Translations under genes and position numbers: made by a program | The notes under the pieces: model-generated | Told to the model about the DNA's origin: nothing | Databases searched by the model: none | Seen by the model: the letters and a program-made list of their open reading frames with translations, nothing else | Origin: CF-118 sp035934385 | GTDB taxonomy: Bacteria > Chloroflexota > Dormibacteria > Dormibacterales > Dormibacteraceae | Direction: 5' to 3' | NCBI GenBank assembly: GCA_035934385.1 | Contig: DASYXY010000088.1 | Location: 1-56,736 of the forward strand | Length of the DNA: 56,736 nt | Part shown: piece after piece, positions 1 to 8,010 of the stretch | Layout: every line of letters starts with the position of its first letter | Position numbering within the stretch: the first letter of the stretch is position 1

Positions 1-47
1 CCCACACGTGGGCGTCGCTGAACCGGAGCTGGGACATACCGGAATAA
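1..47 (+). CDS. C-terminal tail of an unidentified gene, truncated by the window edge
   Basis: A frame open from the left edge ends in TAA at 45-47 and encodes about 14 residues (HTWASLNRSWDIPE). The composition is protein-like, but the fragment is too short to assign a family. It may equally be chance, since only one stop is used as evidence. Confidence 0.25.
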   Translation, partial: HTWASLNRSWDIPE

Positions 48-71
48 TGCGCCCGCGCCGTTAAGCGCAGT

Positions 72-167
72 GTGCGATTCCTTCTCCTGATTGCGGTTGC
101 GGCCGTCCTGGTCTGGCTGGGGACCCTGATGTGGCAGATGCTCCAGTCGACCGGAAATACGTTCTAG
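72..167 (+). CDS. possible 31-residue single-span membrane peptide
   Basis: A GTG-initiated frame of 31 codons encodes a basic N-terminus (MRFLL) followed by one strongly hydrophobic stretch (residues 3-20) and a short polar tail. The stop at 165-167 overlaps the ychF stop from the other strand by 3 nt, a convergent tail-to-tail arrangement. There is no convincing ribosome binding site and no recognisable family. It could be a real small membrane protein or noncoding sequence. Confidence 0.25.
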   Translation: MRFLLLIAVAAVLVWLGTLMWQMLQSTGNTF

Positions 168-1177
168 CGCCCGACTCGGAAGAAGACCACGTCGCCGTCC
201 TGCACCCTGTAGTCGCGCCCCTCGATGCGGAGCTTGCCGGCCGCGCGCAGCGCGTCCATGGAGCCTGCCGCGACGAGCTCGTCGACCGACGTGACCTCGG
301 CGCGGATGAAGTGTTTCTCAAAGTCGGTGTGGATCTTCGCCGCCGCCTGCGGCGCCGGTGAGTCGCGCTCGCACGGCCACGCCCTCGCCTCAGGCTCGCC
401 GGCGGTGAAGTAGGTGATGAGGCCGCCCGCCTCCCACACGGCGCGCGCGATCCGGCCAAGGCCCGACTCGTCGATCCCGTAGCCAGCGCGCATCTCTTTC
501 TCCTCGGCGAGGTCGAGCTCGGTCAGCTCGGCCTCGAGCCGGGCGGACAGGACGATGGCCGGCGCTCCCTCCTCGTTGGCCACACCGATCACCTTCATCG
601 CCCCATCGCCGCCAGACGGGAGCAGCTCGTCGGCGACATTCGCAACGTAAACAGCCGGCTTCAGCGTGACTGGAAATATCGAGCTGAGCAGCTTGCGATC
701 CTCTTCTTCCAGCGCGAGCGTGCGCAGCGGTTTGCCGTTGTCGAGGTGCGCCTTCGCCGCGCTGAGAACGTCCGTCTCACTCTGCGCGTCCTTCTTGCCG
801 GCGCGCGCCTCCTTGCCAACCACGTCGAGGCGCCTCTCGATGGACGTCAGGTCGGCGAGCACCAGGTCGAGCGTGAACTCGTCGAGCTCCTTGAGCGGTT
901 CGGGGTCGGCGCCGAAGCAGCGCGCGACCTTCACCAGGACGTCGGCCTGGCGCGCAAAAGCGACGCGCTGCGCACGGCTGCCGGGCGGCGTGTCCTCGAC
1001 CCTTACCTGGGCGGGCGTCGTCTTCTTCGGCTTCACCGCATCGGCCAGTCGCTGCAGCCGCTCGTCGGGCACGTCGACCATGCCGACGCCGTCGGCGCCG
1101 CGGCCCGCGGTCAAGGCGTTGAAGAGCGTGGTCTTGCCGGAGCCCGCGGGCCCGACGATGGCGACTGAAACTGGCAA
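164..1177 (-). CDS. ychF: Obg-like ATPase YchF
   Basis: P-loop ATPase of the Obg/YchF family, which binds ribosomes and in other bacteria modulates translation and stress responses. The 337-residue protein begins with the Walker A motif GPAGSGKTT (residues 9-17), has a DTPPG switch-like motif near residue 62 and a degenerate NKxD equivalent (NVADE). It ends in a TGS-like domain finishing GDVVFFRV, as YchF proteins do. The start is TTG at 1175-1177: the lysC stop TAG lies in the same frame two codons upstream, so no longer product is possible. It is the last gene of the hom-thrC-thrB-lysC-ychF run. The family usually has about 360 residues, so this copy is slightly short. Confidence 0.93.
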   Translation of the reverse strand: MPVSVAIVGPAGSGKTTLFNALTAGRGADGVGMVDVPDERLQRLADAVKPKKTTPAQVRVEDTPPGSRAQRVAFARQADVLVKVARCFGADPEPLKELDEFTLDLVLADLTSIERRLDVVGKEARAGKKDAQSETDVLSAAKAHLDNGKPLRTLALEEEDRKLLSSIFPVTLKPAVYVANVADELLPSGGDGAMKVIGVANEEGAPAIVLSARLEAELTELDLAEEKEMRAGYGIDESGLGRIARAVWEAGGLITYFTAGEPEARAWPCERDSPAPQAAAKIHTDFEKHFIRAEVTSVDELVAAGSMDALRAAGKLRIEGRDYRVQDGDVVFFRVGR

Positions 1178-1180
1178 GGC

Positions 1181-2392
1181 CTAGTCGACGTCCAGGTCGA
1201 ATGCTTTGTGCAGGACTCGAACGCCTCGCTCGACCTGGTCGCGCGAAACCAGGCACGTGATCCGGATTTCCGACGTGCTGATCATCTCGATGTTGATCCC
1301 GGCCTCGGCTAGCGCCCGGAACATGCGGCCCGCGATGCCAGGCATGCCAAGCATGCCTGTGCCGACGATCGATAGCTTCGCGATGCCGCCCGCCGACGAC
1401 ACGCTGCGAGCGCCTACTTTCTTGGCCGCCGCGCGCACCAGTTTGTCCGCCGCTTTCAGGTCCGACTCGGCCACGGAGAAAGTGAGGTCGGTGCGGCCGG
1501 AGCGGCCGACGTTCTGGACGATCACGTCGACCGAGATGCCCGCCGCGCCGAGCGGTTCGAAGATGCTCGCGGCCACGCCAGGACGGTCCTGCACGCCGAG
1601 GACAGTGATCTTTGCAACATTCTTCTCTTGCGCGATGCCGCGCACGCGCTGCCTGTCTTCCATCGGAACTTGAGCGACGATCATCGTACCCACGCGGTCG
1701 TTGAAGCTCGAGCGCACGTGGATCGGAACGCCGTAGAGCTCCGCGATCTCAACGGCACGCGGGTGCATCACCTGCGCGCCGACCGCAGCCAGCTCGAGCA
1801 TCTCGTCGTAGCGAATGTGCGTGAGCTTGCGCGCGCGATGGACGACGCGCGGATCGGCCGAGTAGATGCCGTCCACGTCCGTGTAGATCTCGCACGAGCT
1901 GGCGCGCAGCGCGGCCGCGAGCGCCACCGCTGTCGTGTCCGAGCCGCCGCGCCCGAGCGTGGTCACTTCGAAGTCTTCGGTCACGCCCTGGAAGCCCGCG
2001 ACGACTGGCACCTTGCCCTCCGCGAGCGTGCGGAGGATGCGGTCGGGCTGGATGTCGTGGATGCGCGCGCGTGAGTGATGCGCGCTCGTGCGCACGCCCG
2101 CCTGCAGTCCCGACAACGACACCGCCGGCACGCCCATGCCCTGCAGGCACATCGCGACCAGCGGCGCGGTGATTGTCTCGCCATTGGCGACGAGCATGTC
2201 GAGCTCGCGCGCAGGCGGCTCAGCGTTGACGCTCTGGGCGAGCGTGATCAGGCGGTCGGTTGTGTGGCCCATCGCAGAGACGACGGCCACGACCTGCTCG
2301 CCCTTCGCTACCGTGGCCGCGATGCGCCGGCTGACGCGCCGGATCCGGGCGGCCGATCCGACGGAGGTACCTCCGTATTTCTGGACGATCAC
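1181..2392 (-). CDS. lysC: aspartate kinase
   Basis: Phosphorylates aspartate, the first committed step to lysine, threonine and methionine. The amino-acid kinase domain opens with KYGGTSVG (residues 5-12) and contains the TTLGRGGSDTTAVALAAAL segment typical of aspartokinases. Two C-terminal ACT repeats follow from about residue 265, which in this family carry feedback inhibition by lysine or threonine. The 403-residue length is standard for the monofunctional type. The start is GTG at 2390-2392. An inverted repeat lies in the 52-nt gap after thrB, and the gene abuts ychF, so it is probably transcribed with the threonine genes. Confidence 0.95.
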   Translation of the reverse strand: MIVQKYGGTSVGSAARIRRVSRRIAATVAKGEQVVAVVSAMGHTTDRLITLAQSVNAEPPARELDMLVANGETITAPLVAMCLQGMGVPAVSLSGLQAGVRTSAHHSRARIHDIQPDRILRTLAEGKVPVVAGFQGVTEDFEVTTLGRGGSDTTAVALAAALRASSCEIYTDVDGIYSADPRVVHRARKLTHIRYDEMLELAAVGAQVMHPRAVEIAELYGVPIHVRSSFNDRVGTMIVAQVPMEDRQRVRGIAQEKNVAKITVLGVQDRPGVAASIFEPLGAAGISVDVIVQNVGRSGRTDLTFSVAESDLKAADKLVRAAAKKVGARSVSSAGGIAKLSIVGTGMLGMPGIAGRMFRALAEAGINIEMISTSEIRITCLVSRDQVERGVRVLHKAFDLDVD

Positions 2393-2405
2393 ACGCTCAC
2401 GGGGT

Positions 2406-2443
2406 CCCCACGAAATCTCGGCGCAGCCTCCGATTTCGCGGGG
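2406..2443 (-). promoter_or_regulatory. inverted repeat between thrB and lysC
   Basis: Arms CCCCACGAAATC (2406-2417) and GATTTCGCGGGG (2432-2443) pair over 12 bp with one mismatch around a 14-nt loop. They fill most of the gap between the thrB stop and the lysC start. There is no T-tract, so a simple terminator is unlikely. It may be an mRNA stability or processing element that sets lysC expression relative to the upstream genes; that role is inference. Confidence 0.4.
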
Positions 2444-2444
2444 C

Positions 2445-3257
2445 TTAGAGAGAACGGAACATGCCCTTGTCAGTCACCTTCGTGACAAGGGCACGTCCGT
2501 GCTGCGGCGCGGCGGCGGCCATGATGCGCGAGATGCGGACGGCCTGGGACGCTGCGCAGAAGGCGAACACGCTCGGTCCCGAGCCGCAGATCGACGCGGC
2601 GTAGGCGCCGGCGCGGTCGGCCGCGTCCATCACATCCGCCACCCACGGATACAGATGCAGTCGGTGCGGTTGAGCCAGGCGGTCGCGCAACGCCTGCTCG
2701 AGCAGGGTCGGCTTCTTGGCCGTGATCGCACGCACGAGCAGCCCTGTGCGCGCGGCGTTGTACACGGCCGATTCCATCGGCACTGAATCGGGCAGCACCG
2801 ATCGCGCCTTGTCGGTGGGCAGCGGCGCGTGGGCCACGAAAAGAGCGAGGCCCCAGCCCGGGTTGGGCAGCCGCTCGTCAAAGTGCTCGGAGACGATCCG
2901 GATCCCACCAGACGCGCACGCGGCGACGTTGTCGAGGTGACCCTCGTCTGCGCCCGCGTCGATGACGTGGCTCTTGATGTCCCACGGTTCGGTCAGTGCG
3001 GAGGCGGCGAGACGCGCAGCGGCGCTGCTCCCAAGACCGACGCCCAGCGGGATCTCGCTCTTGACGAGGCCTTTGAACTTCATCTTCGAGAAAGGGTTGA
3101 CGTGCGCGGCCAGGTACTCCGCGCCCTCGCCCTCGTAGTCCCACGCCGGCTTCTCGGCGGGCTCGGCGATGACCTCCAACCAGAGGTCGATGGCCATGGC
3201 CATGCAGTCGAAGCCGGGGCCGATGTTGGCGATCGATGCTGGGATGCGGATTCTCAC
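2445..3257 (-). CDS. thrB: homoserine kinase
   Basis: GHMP-family kinase that phosphorylates homoserine for threonine synthesis. The 270-residue protein starts MRIRIPASIANIGPGFD, the characteristic GHMP N-terminal motif, and carries the glycine/serine-rich phosphate loop PLGVGLGSSAAA at residues 70-81. A C-terminal CGSGPSVFAF segment matches the family's third motif. Family members are usually about 300 residues, so this is compact. The GTG start overlaps the thrC stop in a GTGA arrangement, implying translational coupling. Confidence 0.93.
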   Translation of the reverse strand: MRIRIPASIANIGPGFDCMAMAIDLWLEVIAEPAEKPAWDYEGEGAEYLAAHVNPFSKMKFKGLVKSEIPLGVGLGSSAAARLAASALTEPWDIKSHVIDAGADEGHLDNVAACASGGIRIVSEHFDERLPNPGWGLALFVAHAPLPTDKARSVLPDSVPMESAVYNAARTGLLVRAITAKKPTLLEQALRDRLAQPHRLHLYPWVADVMDAADRAGAYAASICGSGPSVFAFCAASQAVRISRIMAAAAPQHGRALVTKVTDKGMFRSL

Positions 3258-4297
3258 AGCTTCAAAACCTTGGCCAGTGTACGGTCATCGCCCTCGAGTT
3301 CAATCGGCGGCTCGACATTCTTGAGCGCGGCGTCGGGATCCTTGAGTCCGGTCCCGGTCAACACCACCACGATGGTCGCGTCCTTCTCTATGCGACCGTC
3401 CCGCACGAGCCTGATGAGGAGCGCCAGGGGGGCGGCCGACGCCGGCTCGCAGAACAGGCCCTCGCCGCTCGCCAGCCGGACCTGGGCCGAGATGATCTCG
3501 GTGTCGGAAACCGCGGCGATCATGCCGCCCGACTCGTCGCGCGCCGACGTGGCGCCCTCCCACGACGCGGGGTTGCCGATGCGAATCGCGGACGCAATGG
3601 TCTTCGGATGGTCGACGGGATGGCCGTTCACGATGGGCGCGGCGCCGTCGGCCTGTGCTCCGACCATTCGTGGCAAGTGTTTTGCCAGTCCCTTCGCCTG
3701 GAACTCGCGAAAGCCTTTCCAGTAGGCGGTGATGTTGCCCGCGTTTCCGACCGGCACGAACAGGTAGTCGGGAGCGTCGCCCAGGGATTCGACCACCTCG
3801 AACGCGGCGGTCTTCTGGCCTTCGATGCGGTGAGGGTTGACCGAGTTCATCAGTGCGACGGGGTATCGGCTGCACAGGTCGCGCACCGTCTGCAGCGCGT
3901 GGTCGAAATTGCCCTTGAGCGCGATCACCTTCGCGCCGTACATCAGCGCCTGCGAGAGCTTGTTGAGCGCTATCTCCCCGGCCGGCACGACGACGATGGC
4001 CCTCACGCCCGTGCGCGCCGCGTAAGCGGCCATCGACGCGGACGTGTTGCCGGTGGAGGCGCACATCAGCACGCGGCTTCCGGCCTCCAGAGCCTTGGCG
4101 ACCGCAACCACCATGCCGCGGTCTTTGAACGATCCCGTCGGGTTCAGTCCCTCGTACTTGAAGTAAAGCTTTGACAGCCCGAGCGCGCGTCCGAGGTTGC
4201 GGCTCGGCACGAGTGGCGTCGAGCCCTCGTGCAGGTCGACATCAGGCGTCTTCGGACCGACAGGCAGATGCTCGCGGTACCGGGCGATGACCCCCAT
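3254..4297 (-). CDS. thrC: threonine synthase
   Basis: PLP-dependent enzyme that converts O-phosphohomoserine to threonine. In the 347-residue protein, NPTGSFKDRG at residues 52-61 contains the predicted PLP-binding lysine K58. The substrate and phosphate-binding segment CASTGNTSAS follows at about residue 80. A longer open frame exists, but the ATG at 4295-4297 (MGVIARYREHLPVG) matches family N-termini and lies 14 nt after the hom stop. The thrC stop overlaps the thrB start by 3 nt. Confidence 0.93.
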   Translation of the reverse strand: MGVIARYREHLPVGPKTPDVDLHEGSTPLVPSRNLGRALGLSKLYFKYEGLNPTGSFKDRGMVVAVAKALEAGSRVLMCASTGNTSASMAAYAARTGVRAIVVVPAGEIALNKLSQALMYGAKVIALKGNFDHALQTVRDLCSRYPVALMNSVNPHRIEGQKTAAFEVVESLGDAPDYLFVPVGNAGNITAYWKGFREFQAKGLAKHLPRMVGAQADGAAPIVNGHPVDHPKTIASAIRIGNPASWEGATSARDESGGMIAAVSDTEIISAQVRLASGEGLFCEPASAAPLALLIRLVRDGRIEKDATIVVVLTGTGLKDPDAALKNVEPPIELEGDDRTLAKVLKL

Positions 4298-4311
4298 GTG
4301 CTGCCTCGGAT

Positions 4312-5604
4312 TCAGAAGACGCGAATAAACGAGGACACCGCTCGCACCGGTTGCAGGCCAGCGATCCGCTCGCGCGCCTTCTGCAGGCGTGTGTCCTCGG
4401 TCGGGTGAGTCGTGATCACGAGCTCGGCCGTCTTCTCCTCGACCCACGCGTCCTTCTGTATGAAGCTCGAGATGCTGACGCCCTCCTCGGCGAACACCTG
4501 CCCCACCGCCGCGAGCACGCCCGGGCGGTCCTCGGCGCGGATGCGGTAGTAGGCGCGCGTGACGACTTCGCCCATCGGGACGACGCCAATCCGATCGTCG
4601 AACGTGAACGACGGGCGGTTCTGGACGCCACGCCTGATCGACCGCGCGAGGTCGATGAGATCGCCGACCACGGCCGAGGCGGTCGGCCGCCCACCTGCGC
4701 CTTGACCCTTGAGCAGGACCCTGCCGACGAGGTCGCCTTCCACGAACACCGCGTTGTCGGCGCCTTCGACCAGGGCCAGCGGGTGGTCCAGCGGCACCAG
4801 CGCAGGGTGTACGCGAGCCTCGATGCGGCCGCGGTGGCGCTGGGTGTGGGCGACGAGCTTGATGGCGTAGCCGAGCTCGCGCGCGTAGCGGAAATCGACG
4901 GGCTCGATGGCCTTGATGCCCTCGCGGTAGATGTCCGCGGGTCGAACGCTGATCTCGTAAGCGATGGAACCGAGGATCGCGAGCTTGTACACGGCGTCGA
5001 AGCCCTCGATGTCGTCGGTGGGGTCGGCCTCGGCGTAACCGGCCACCTGCGCCTCTTTGATCGCGTGGTCGAGCGGCAGGCCATCGCCGCCCATGCGGCC
5101 GAGCACGTAGTTGGTGGTGCCGTTGATGACAGCTGAAAGTCGCTCGATTCGGTTGGCCTGCAGGTCGGTACGGAACGTGCTGATCAAAGGAATGCCGCCG
5201 CCGACCGCGGCTTCGAAGTAGACGTCCACATTCTTCTCGGCGGCGAGCGTCAGCAGCTGCATGCCGTGGTTGGCCATCACCACCTTGTTGGCAGTGACGA
5301 CGTGCTTGCCGGCAGCGATCGCCCTCTCCAGGTAGCCGTGCATCGGCTCGTCGCCGCCGGCGACCTCGACGATGACCTGGATGCTCTCGTCGTCAAGCAG
5401 CAGGTCGGGATCGTCGGTCAGCAGCCCCGGCTCGACCTTCACGGCCCTGGGCTTGCTGACGTCGCGGACCAGGATCCTCTGCAGGAAGAGCTCCAAGCCG
5501 GCCCGGCGGGTCAGCTGAGGCTGGCCCGTGACGAGCCGCTCGGCCACCTGCGAGCCGACCGTGCCGAGCCCGATCAGGCCGACGTTCAGGGAGGTCGCCG
5601 CCAT
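4312..5604 (-). CDS. hom: homoserine dehydrogenase
   Basis: NAD(P)-dependent reduction of aspartate semialdehyde to homoserine. The 430-residue protein begins with a Rossmann motif GLIGLGTVGS (residues 9-18). It contains TANK (cofactor and catalytic region), the AAVGGGIPLI and NGTTNY signatures, and a C-terminal ACT domain (ADRPGVLAAVGQVFAEEGVS) typical of feedback-regulated enzymes. The ATG at 5602-5604 places the Rossmann fold directly at the N-terminus; upstream codons in the same frame are antisense to the next gene. It is the first gene of the threonine operon, with only 21 bp separating it from the divergent gene at 5626. Confidence 0.95.
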   Translation of the reverse strand: MAATSLNVGLIGLGTVGSQVAERLVTGQPQLTRRAGLELFLQRILVRDVSKPRAVKVEPGLLTDDPDLLLDDESIQVIVEVAGGDEPMHGYLERAIAAGKHVVTANKVVMANHGMQLLTLAAEKNVDVYFEAAVGGGIPLISTFRTDLQANRIERLSAVINGTTNYVLGRMGGDGLPLDHAIKEAQVAGYAEADPTDDIEGFDAVYKLAILGSIAYEISVRPADIYREGIKAIEPVDFRYARELGYAIKLVAHTQRHRGRIEARVHPALVPLDHPLALVEGADNAVFVEGDLVGRVLLKGQGAGGRPTASAVVGDLIDLARSIRRGVQNRPSFTFDDRIGVVPMGEVVTRAYYRIRAEDRPGVLAAVGQVFAEEGVSISSFIQKDAWVEEKTAELVITTHPTEDTRLQKARERIAGLQPVRAVSSFIRVF

Positions 5605-5612
5605 GGTGACGG

Positions 5613-5618
5613 TATTCT
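5613..5618 (+). promoter_or_regulatory. -10 hexamer TATTCT of a leaderless promoter
   Basis: TATTCT lies 7 nt before the GTG start at 5626, the spacing expected when transcription begins at the start codon. No Shine-Dalgarno sequence fits in between. The element lies inside the 21-bp gap to the divergent hom gene. Confidence 0.5.
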
Positions 5619-5625
5619 CCCTGCC

Positions 5626-6582
5626 GTGACCCGGATCCTGCGCGAGGCGGACGTCGAACGGGTGATCGACATGGACGCCGTGATCGGAGCCGTGGCGGCG
5701 GCCATGCGCGAGCTCAGCGAGGGCAAGGCCCAGAACGAGCCGAGGCGCCGGGCCTTCGCGCCGGGGGCGCTCTTCAACGTGATGTTCGCGACCTACCCCG
5801 GCGGCGGCTGCATGGGGCTGAAGGCGTACACCGTGGCCGGCGGCACGGTGCGCTTCCTGGTCACGGTTTTCGGGCTCGACGGTGGGCTCCGCGCGCTGAT
5901 CGAGGCCGACCTGATGGGCGCATATCGGACGGGCGCGGCCAGCGCTGTCGCGGCGCGCGCCCTGCTGCCCGCGACGGACAGGCCGCTCACCGTGGCGGTG
6001 ATCGGCGCGGGCCCCCAGGCGCGGACGCAGGCACTGGCGCTGTCCCGAGTCCTTTCCATCCGCGAGATGCGCGTGTTCAGCCGCGAAGCCGCTCATCGCG
6101 AGGCGTTCGCGTCAGAGCGCTCGGTGACGCTGGGTGTCCCAGTGGTGGCTGCCTCGAGCGCCGAGGCGGCGGTTCGCGACGCCGACGTGGTGGTGACCAT
6201 GACGACCAGCACCGAGCCGGTCCTTTCCGCCGATTGGGTCAAAGTTCCCTCGCTCGTGATCGGCGCAGGGTCCAACTTCCCCAACCGCACCGAGCTGCCG
6301 GCGGACCTCGTGACGCGAGCGCAGACGGTGGTCGTCGATCAGCTGGCGGTGGCGCGCCTGGAGAGCGGTGACCTCATCCAGGCCGTCGGCGCCGGAGCTC
6401 TTGCCTGGGAGCGCGTGACCGAGCTGGGCACCGTCATCGCCGGCGGCTGGAAGGCGCCGGCCGAGTCCGGAATCACGCTCTTCGAGTCACATGGCCTCGC
6501 GCTCTGGGACCTGGCCGCGGCCTCGGTGGTGCTGCCGAAGGCGATCGAACAGGGCCTGGGAGAGGAGGCGGCGCTCTTCTAG
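5626..6582 (+). CDS. ornithine cyclodeaminase / mu-crystallin family protein
   Basis: NAD(P)-dependent enzyme of the ornithine cyclodeaminase/mu-crystallin family, which includes cyclodeaminases, alanine dehydrogenases and ketimine reductases. The 318-residue protein has the nucleotide-binding motif VAVIGAGPQA (residues 123-132) and the substrate-domain landmarks K66 and R101 in GLKAYT and GAYRTGAASA. The GTG at 5626 is chosen because the family N-terminus (TRILREADVERVI) starts there and a -10 box lies 7 nt upstream. The exact substrate cannot be read from sequence. It diverges from the threonine operon, which may hint at amino-acid metabolism. Confidence 0.85.
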   Translation: MTRILREADVERVIDMDAVIGAVAAAMRELSEGKAQNEPRRRAFAPGALFNVMFATYPGGGCMGLKAYTVAGGTVRFLVTVFGLDGGLRALIEADLMGAYRTGAASAVAARALLPATDRPLTVAVIGAGPQARTQALALSRVLSIREMRVFSREAAHREAFASERSVTLGVPVVAASSAEAAVRDADVVVTMTTSTEPVLSADWVKVPSLVIGAGSNFPNRTELPADLVTRAQTVVVDQLAVARLESGDLIQAVGAGALAWERVTELGTVIAGGWKAPAESGITLFESHGLALWDLAAASVVLPKAIEQGLGEEAALF

Positions 6583-6593
6583 CCGTCCGCCGG

Positions 6594-6881
6594 CTAGTGG
6601 ATGTTCGCCGGCACGGCCTGCGGCGCCAGCGCGCCGATCCCGAGGTACGAGCCGACCAGGAACGCGGCGAGCAGGATCACCACGAGGGCGGCGCTGGCCG
6701 CCGTGTAGAGAACCCACGGTGAAGGGCCCGCGCCGACGCGCAGCATGAGGTCGGAGAAGTCCGGGCCGCGCCGGGGTTGCCATGCCTGCACACCTCCCCG
6801 GACCATCCGGCGAACGTCGTCATCTGAGGGTGAGCTGAACTCTCCCCCTTTGGGCTCATTGTCCACGTAGGGCACCTTCAT
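6594..6881 (-). CDS. small single-span membrane protein encoded with an ECF sigma factor
   Basis: Encodes 95 residues: a polar N-terminal half with an Asp/Arg-rich patch (SDDDVRRMV, residues 20-28) and one membrane segment (about residues 57-81). The ATG at 6879-6881 lies inside the end of the sigma factor gene, overlapping it by 26 nt, so the two are co-translated. Position and topology (cytoplasmic tail then one helix) are those of an anti-sigma factor. However, the His-x3-Cys-x2-Cys zinc motif of ZAS anti-sigma factors is absent, so this role is an inference from context. Confidence 0.65.
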   Translation of the reverse strand: MKVPYVDNEPKGGEFSSPSDDDVRRMVRGGVQAWQPRRGPDFSDLMLRVGAGPSPWVLYTAASAALVVILLAAFLVGSYLGIGALAPQAVPANIH

Positions 6882-7413
6882 TACTCGAACGCTTCTCGTC
6901 CCAGACTTGATCGCTGGCCGTGGCCTTGCGCATGATCGCGACCGCCTTCGCGATCCGGGATGCGACTGTGCCGGCCGGCACACCAAGAACGCTCGCTATC
7001 TCCTCCCGGGTCAGCCCTTCGTAGTAGTGCAGGACGATCGCCGCCCGCAGCTTGGGGCTGAGCGCCGTGAGCGCCTTGCTCACCACGTCGCGCGCCTCGG
7101 CCTGGTCGTACTCGCGCCGGTCGGGGGCCACATAGAGTCGCGCGGGCAGAAATCGCGCCAGCTTCTGGCGGCGCAGGTGTGAGATGGCGAGGTTGACGCC
7201 GATCCGCCGCAGCCATGCGCCTGGAGGCGCCTTCGGCCGGTATCGGTGGCGCGCTCGATACGCGCGGACGAAAGTCTCCTGGGTCAGGTCCTCAGCCGCC
7301 GCCGGGTCGAGCACCACCGCGCGAATGGCGCGATAGACAGGTGCGTACTCGCGGTCGTAGAGCTCGCGAAACTGCGTGGCGGGATCGAGCTCCTTCGGCG
7401 GGCCGTCGGACAC
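6856..7413 (-). CDS. ECF-type RNA polymerase sigma factor
   Basis: A 185-residue sigma-70 family protein with only regions 2 and 4. Region 2 spans about residues 13-65 (FRELYDREYAPVYRA, with the core-binding segment AEDLTQETFVRAY). Region 4 is near residues 110-160 (ALTALSPKLRAAIVLHYYEG, then the helix-turn-helix LTREEIASVLGVPAGTVASR). The start is GTG at 7411-7413. The following gene overlaps it and encodes a membrane protein that may act as its anti-sigma factor. Target promoters cannot be identified here. Confidence 0.9.
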   Translation of the reverse strand: MSDGPPKELDPATQFRELYDREYAPVYRAIRAVVLDPAAAEDLTQETFVRAYRARHRYRPKAPPGAWLRRIGVNLAISHLRRQKLARFLPARLYVAPDRREYDQAEARDVVSKALTALSPKLRAAIVLHYYEGLTREEIASVLGVPAGTVASRIAKAVAIMRKATASDQVWDEKRSSNEGALRGQ

Positions 7414-7448
7414 GCGGTAAGTGTGGCCTAGTTGAGGAGGGCGGGGCC

Positions 7449-7826
7449 CTAACCGTTGCGGACTCGCGCGAGGTTCGTCACGCCGGCTTGCGCCGCCAGC
7501 ATCGCGAGTACCTGGGCGATCACCTGCGCGACCCGTCCGTCGTCGCCAGGCGAAGCGTTCACGGATGGGAACCCGTAGTCCTCGATCATGGTGACCTCGC
7601 CCAGAGTGTGGAGCAGCGCCTCGACTTCAGGGGTCTTCCGGCTCACCTCGATGTGCAGCCCTCCAGAAGCCATGCGCTTGGCCTGGACGAACAGGTTCTT
7701 CGCCGGCAGGTCGAAGACGGCGAACTGGTCAGGTTTCGCAGCCCGCTCCAGGTGCGGCGACACCGTCGCCGCCGTCATCTCGGGAATCGGCGTCGAGGTC
7801 GCCAGCCACCGCCGAATCAGCTTCAT
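7449..7826 (-). CDS. conserved hypothetical protein, 125 residues
   Basis: Soluble alpha/beta-looking protein without signal peptide or membrane span. The middle reads FAVFDLPAKNLFVQAKRM then GGLHIEVSRKT, followed by a C-terminal helical part rich in Ala and Val. I do not recognise the family; the shape (strand-rich core, terminal helices) resembles small YbjN/TY-chaperone-type folds, but that is weak. It is a separate unit between the ECF sigma gene and tRNA-Leu(GAG), both also on the minus strand. Confidence 0.6.
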   Translation of the reverse strand: MKLIRRWLATSTPIPEMTAATVSPHLERAAKPDQFAVFDLPAKNLFVQAKRMASGGLHIEVSRKTPEVEALLHTLGEVTMIEDYGFPSVNASPGDDGRVAQVIAQVLAMLAAQAGVTNLARVRNG

Positions 7827-7838
7827 CTAAGTCCTGGA

Positions 7839-7923
7839 TGGTGGGCGACCCGGGACTCGAACCCGGATGGGTTGCCCCACACGCCCCTCAAACGTGCGCG
7901 TCTACCAGTTCCGCCAGCCGCCC
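7839..7923 (-). tRNA. tRNA-Leu (anticodon GAG)
   Basis: The minus strand folds into a class II tRNA. The acceptor arms are GGGCGGC and GTCGCCC, the anticodon stem CACGT/GCGTG carries the loop TTGAGGG, there is a long variable arm, and the T-loop is TTCGAGT. The loop gives anticodon GAG, reading CUC/CUU. The CCA end is encoded (7839-7841). A TAGAAT -10 sits at 7939-7944. The paired palindromes found ahead of three other tRNA genes are absent here. Confidence 0.95.
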
Positions 7924-8010
7924 TTGCTGCGCCGGTGAATTCTACCCGCCAAGTCGAAGCGATAAGCCGGATGAATTGGACGAGCGGGCTGCTTAACTCT
8001 GCGTCGTCAG

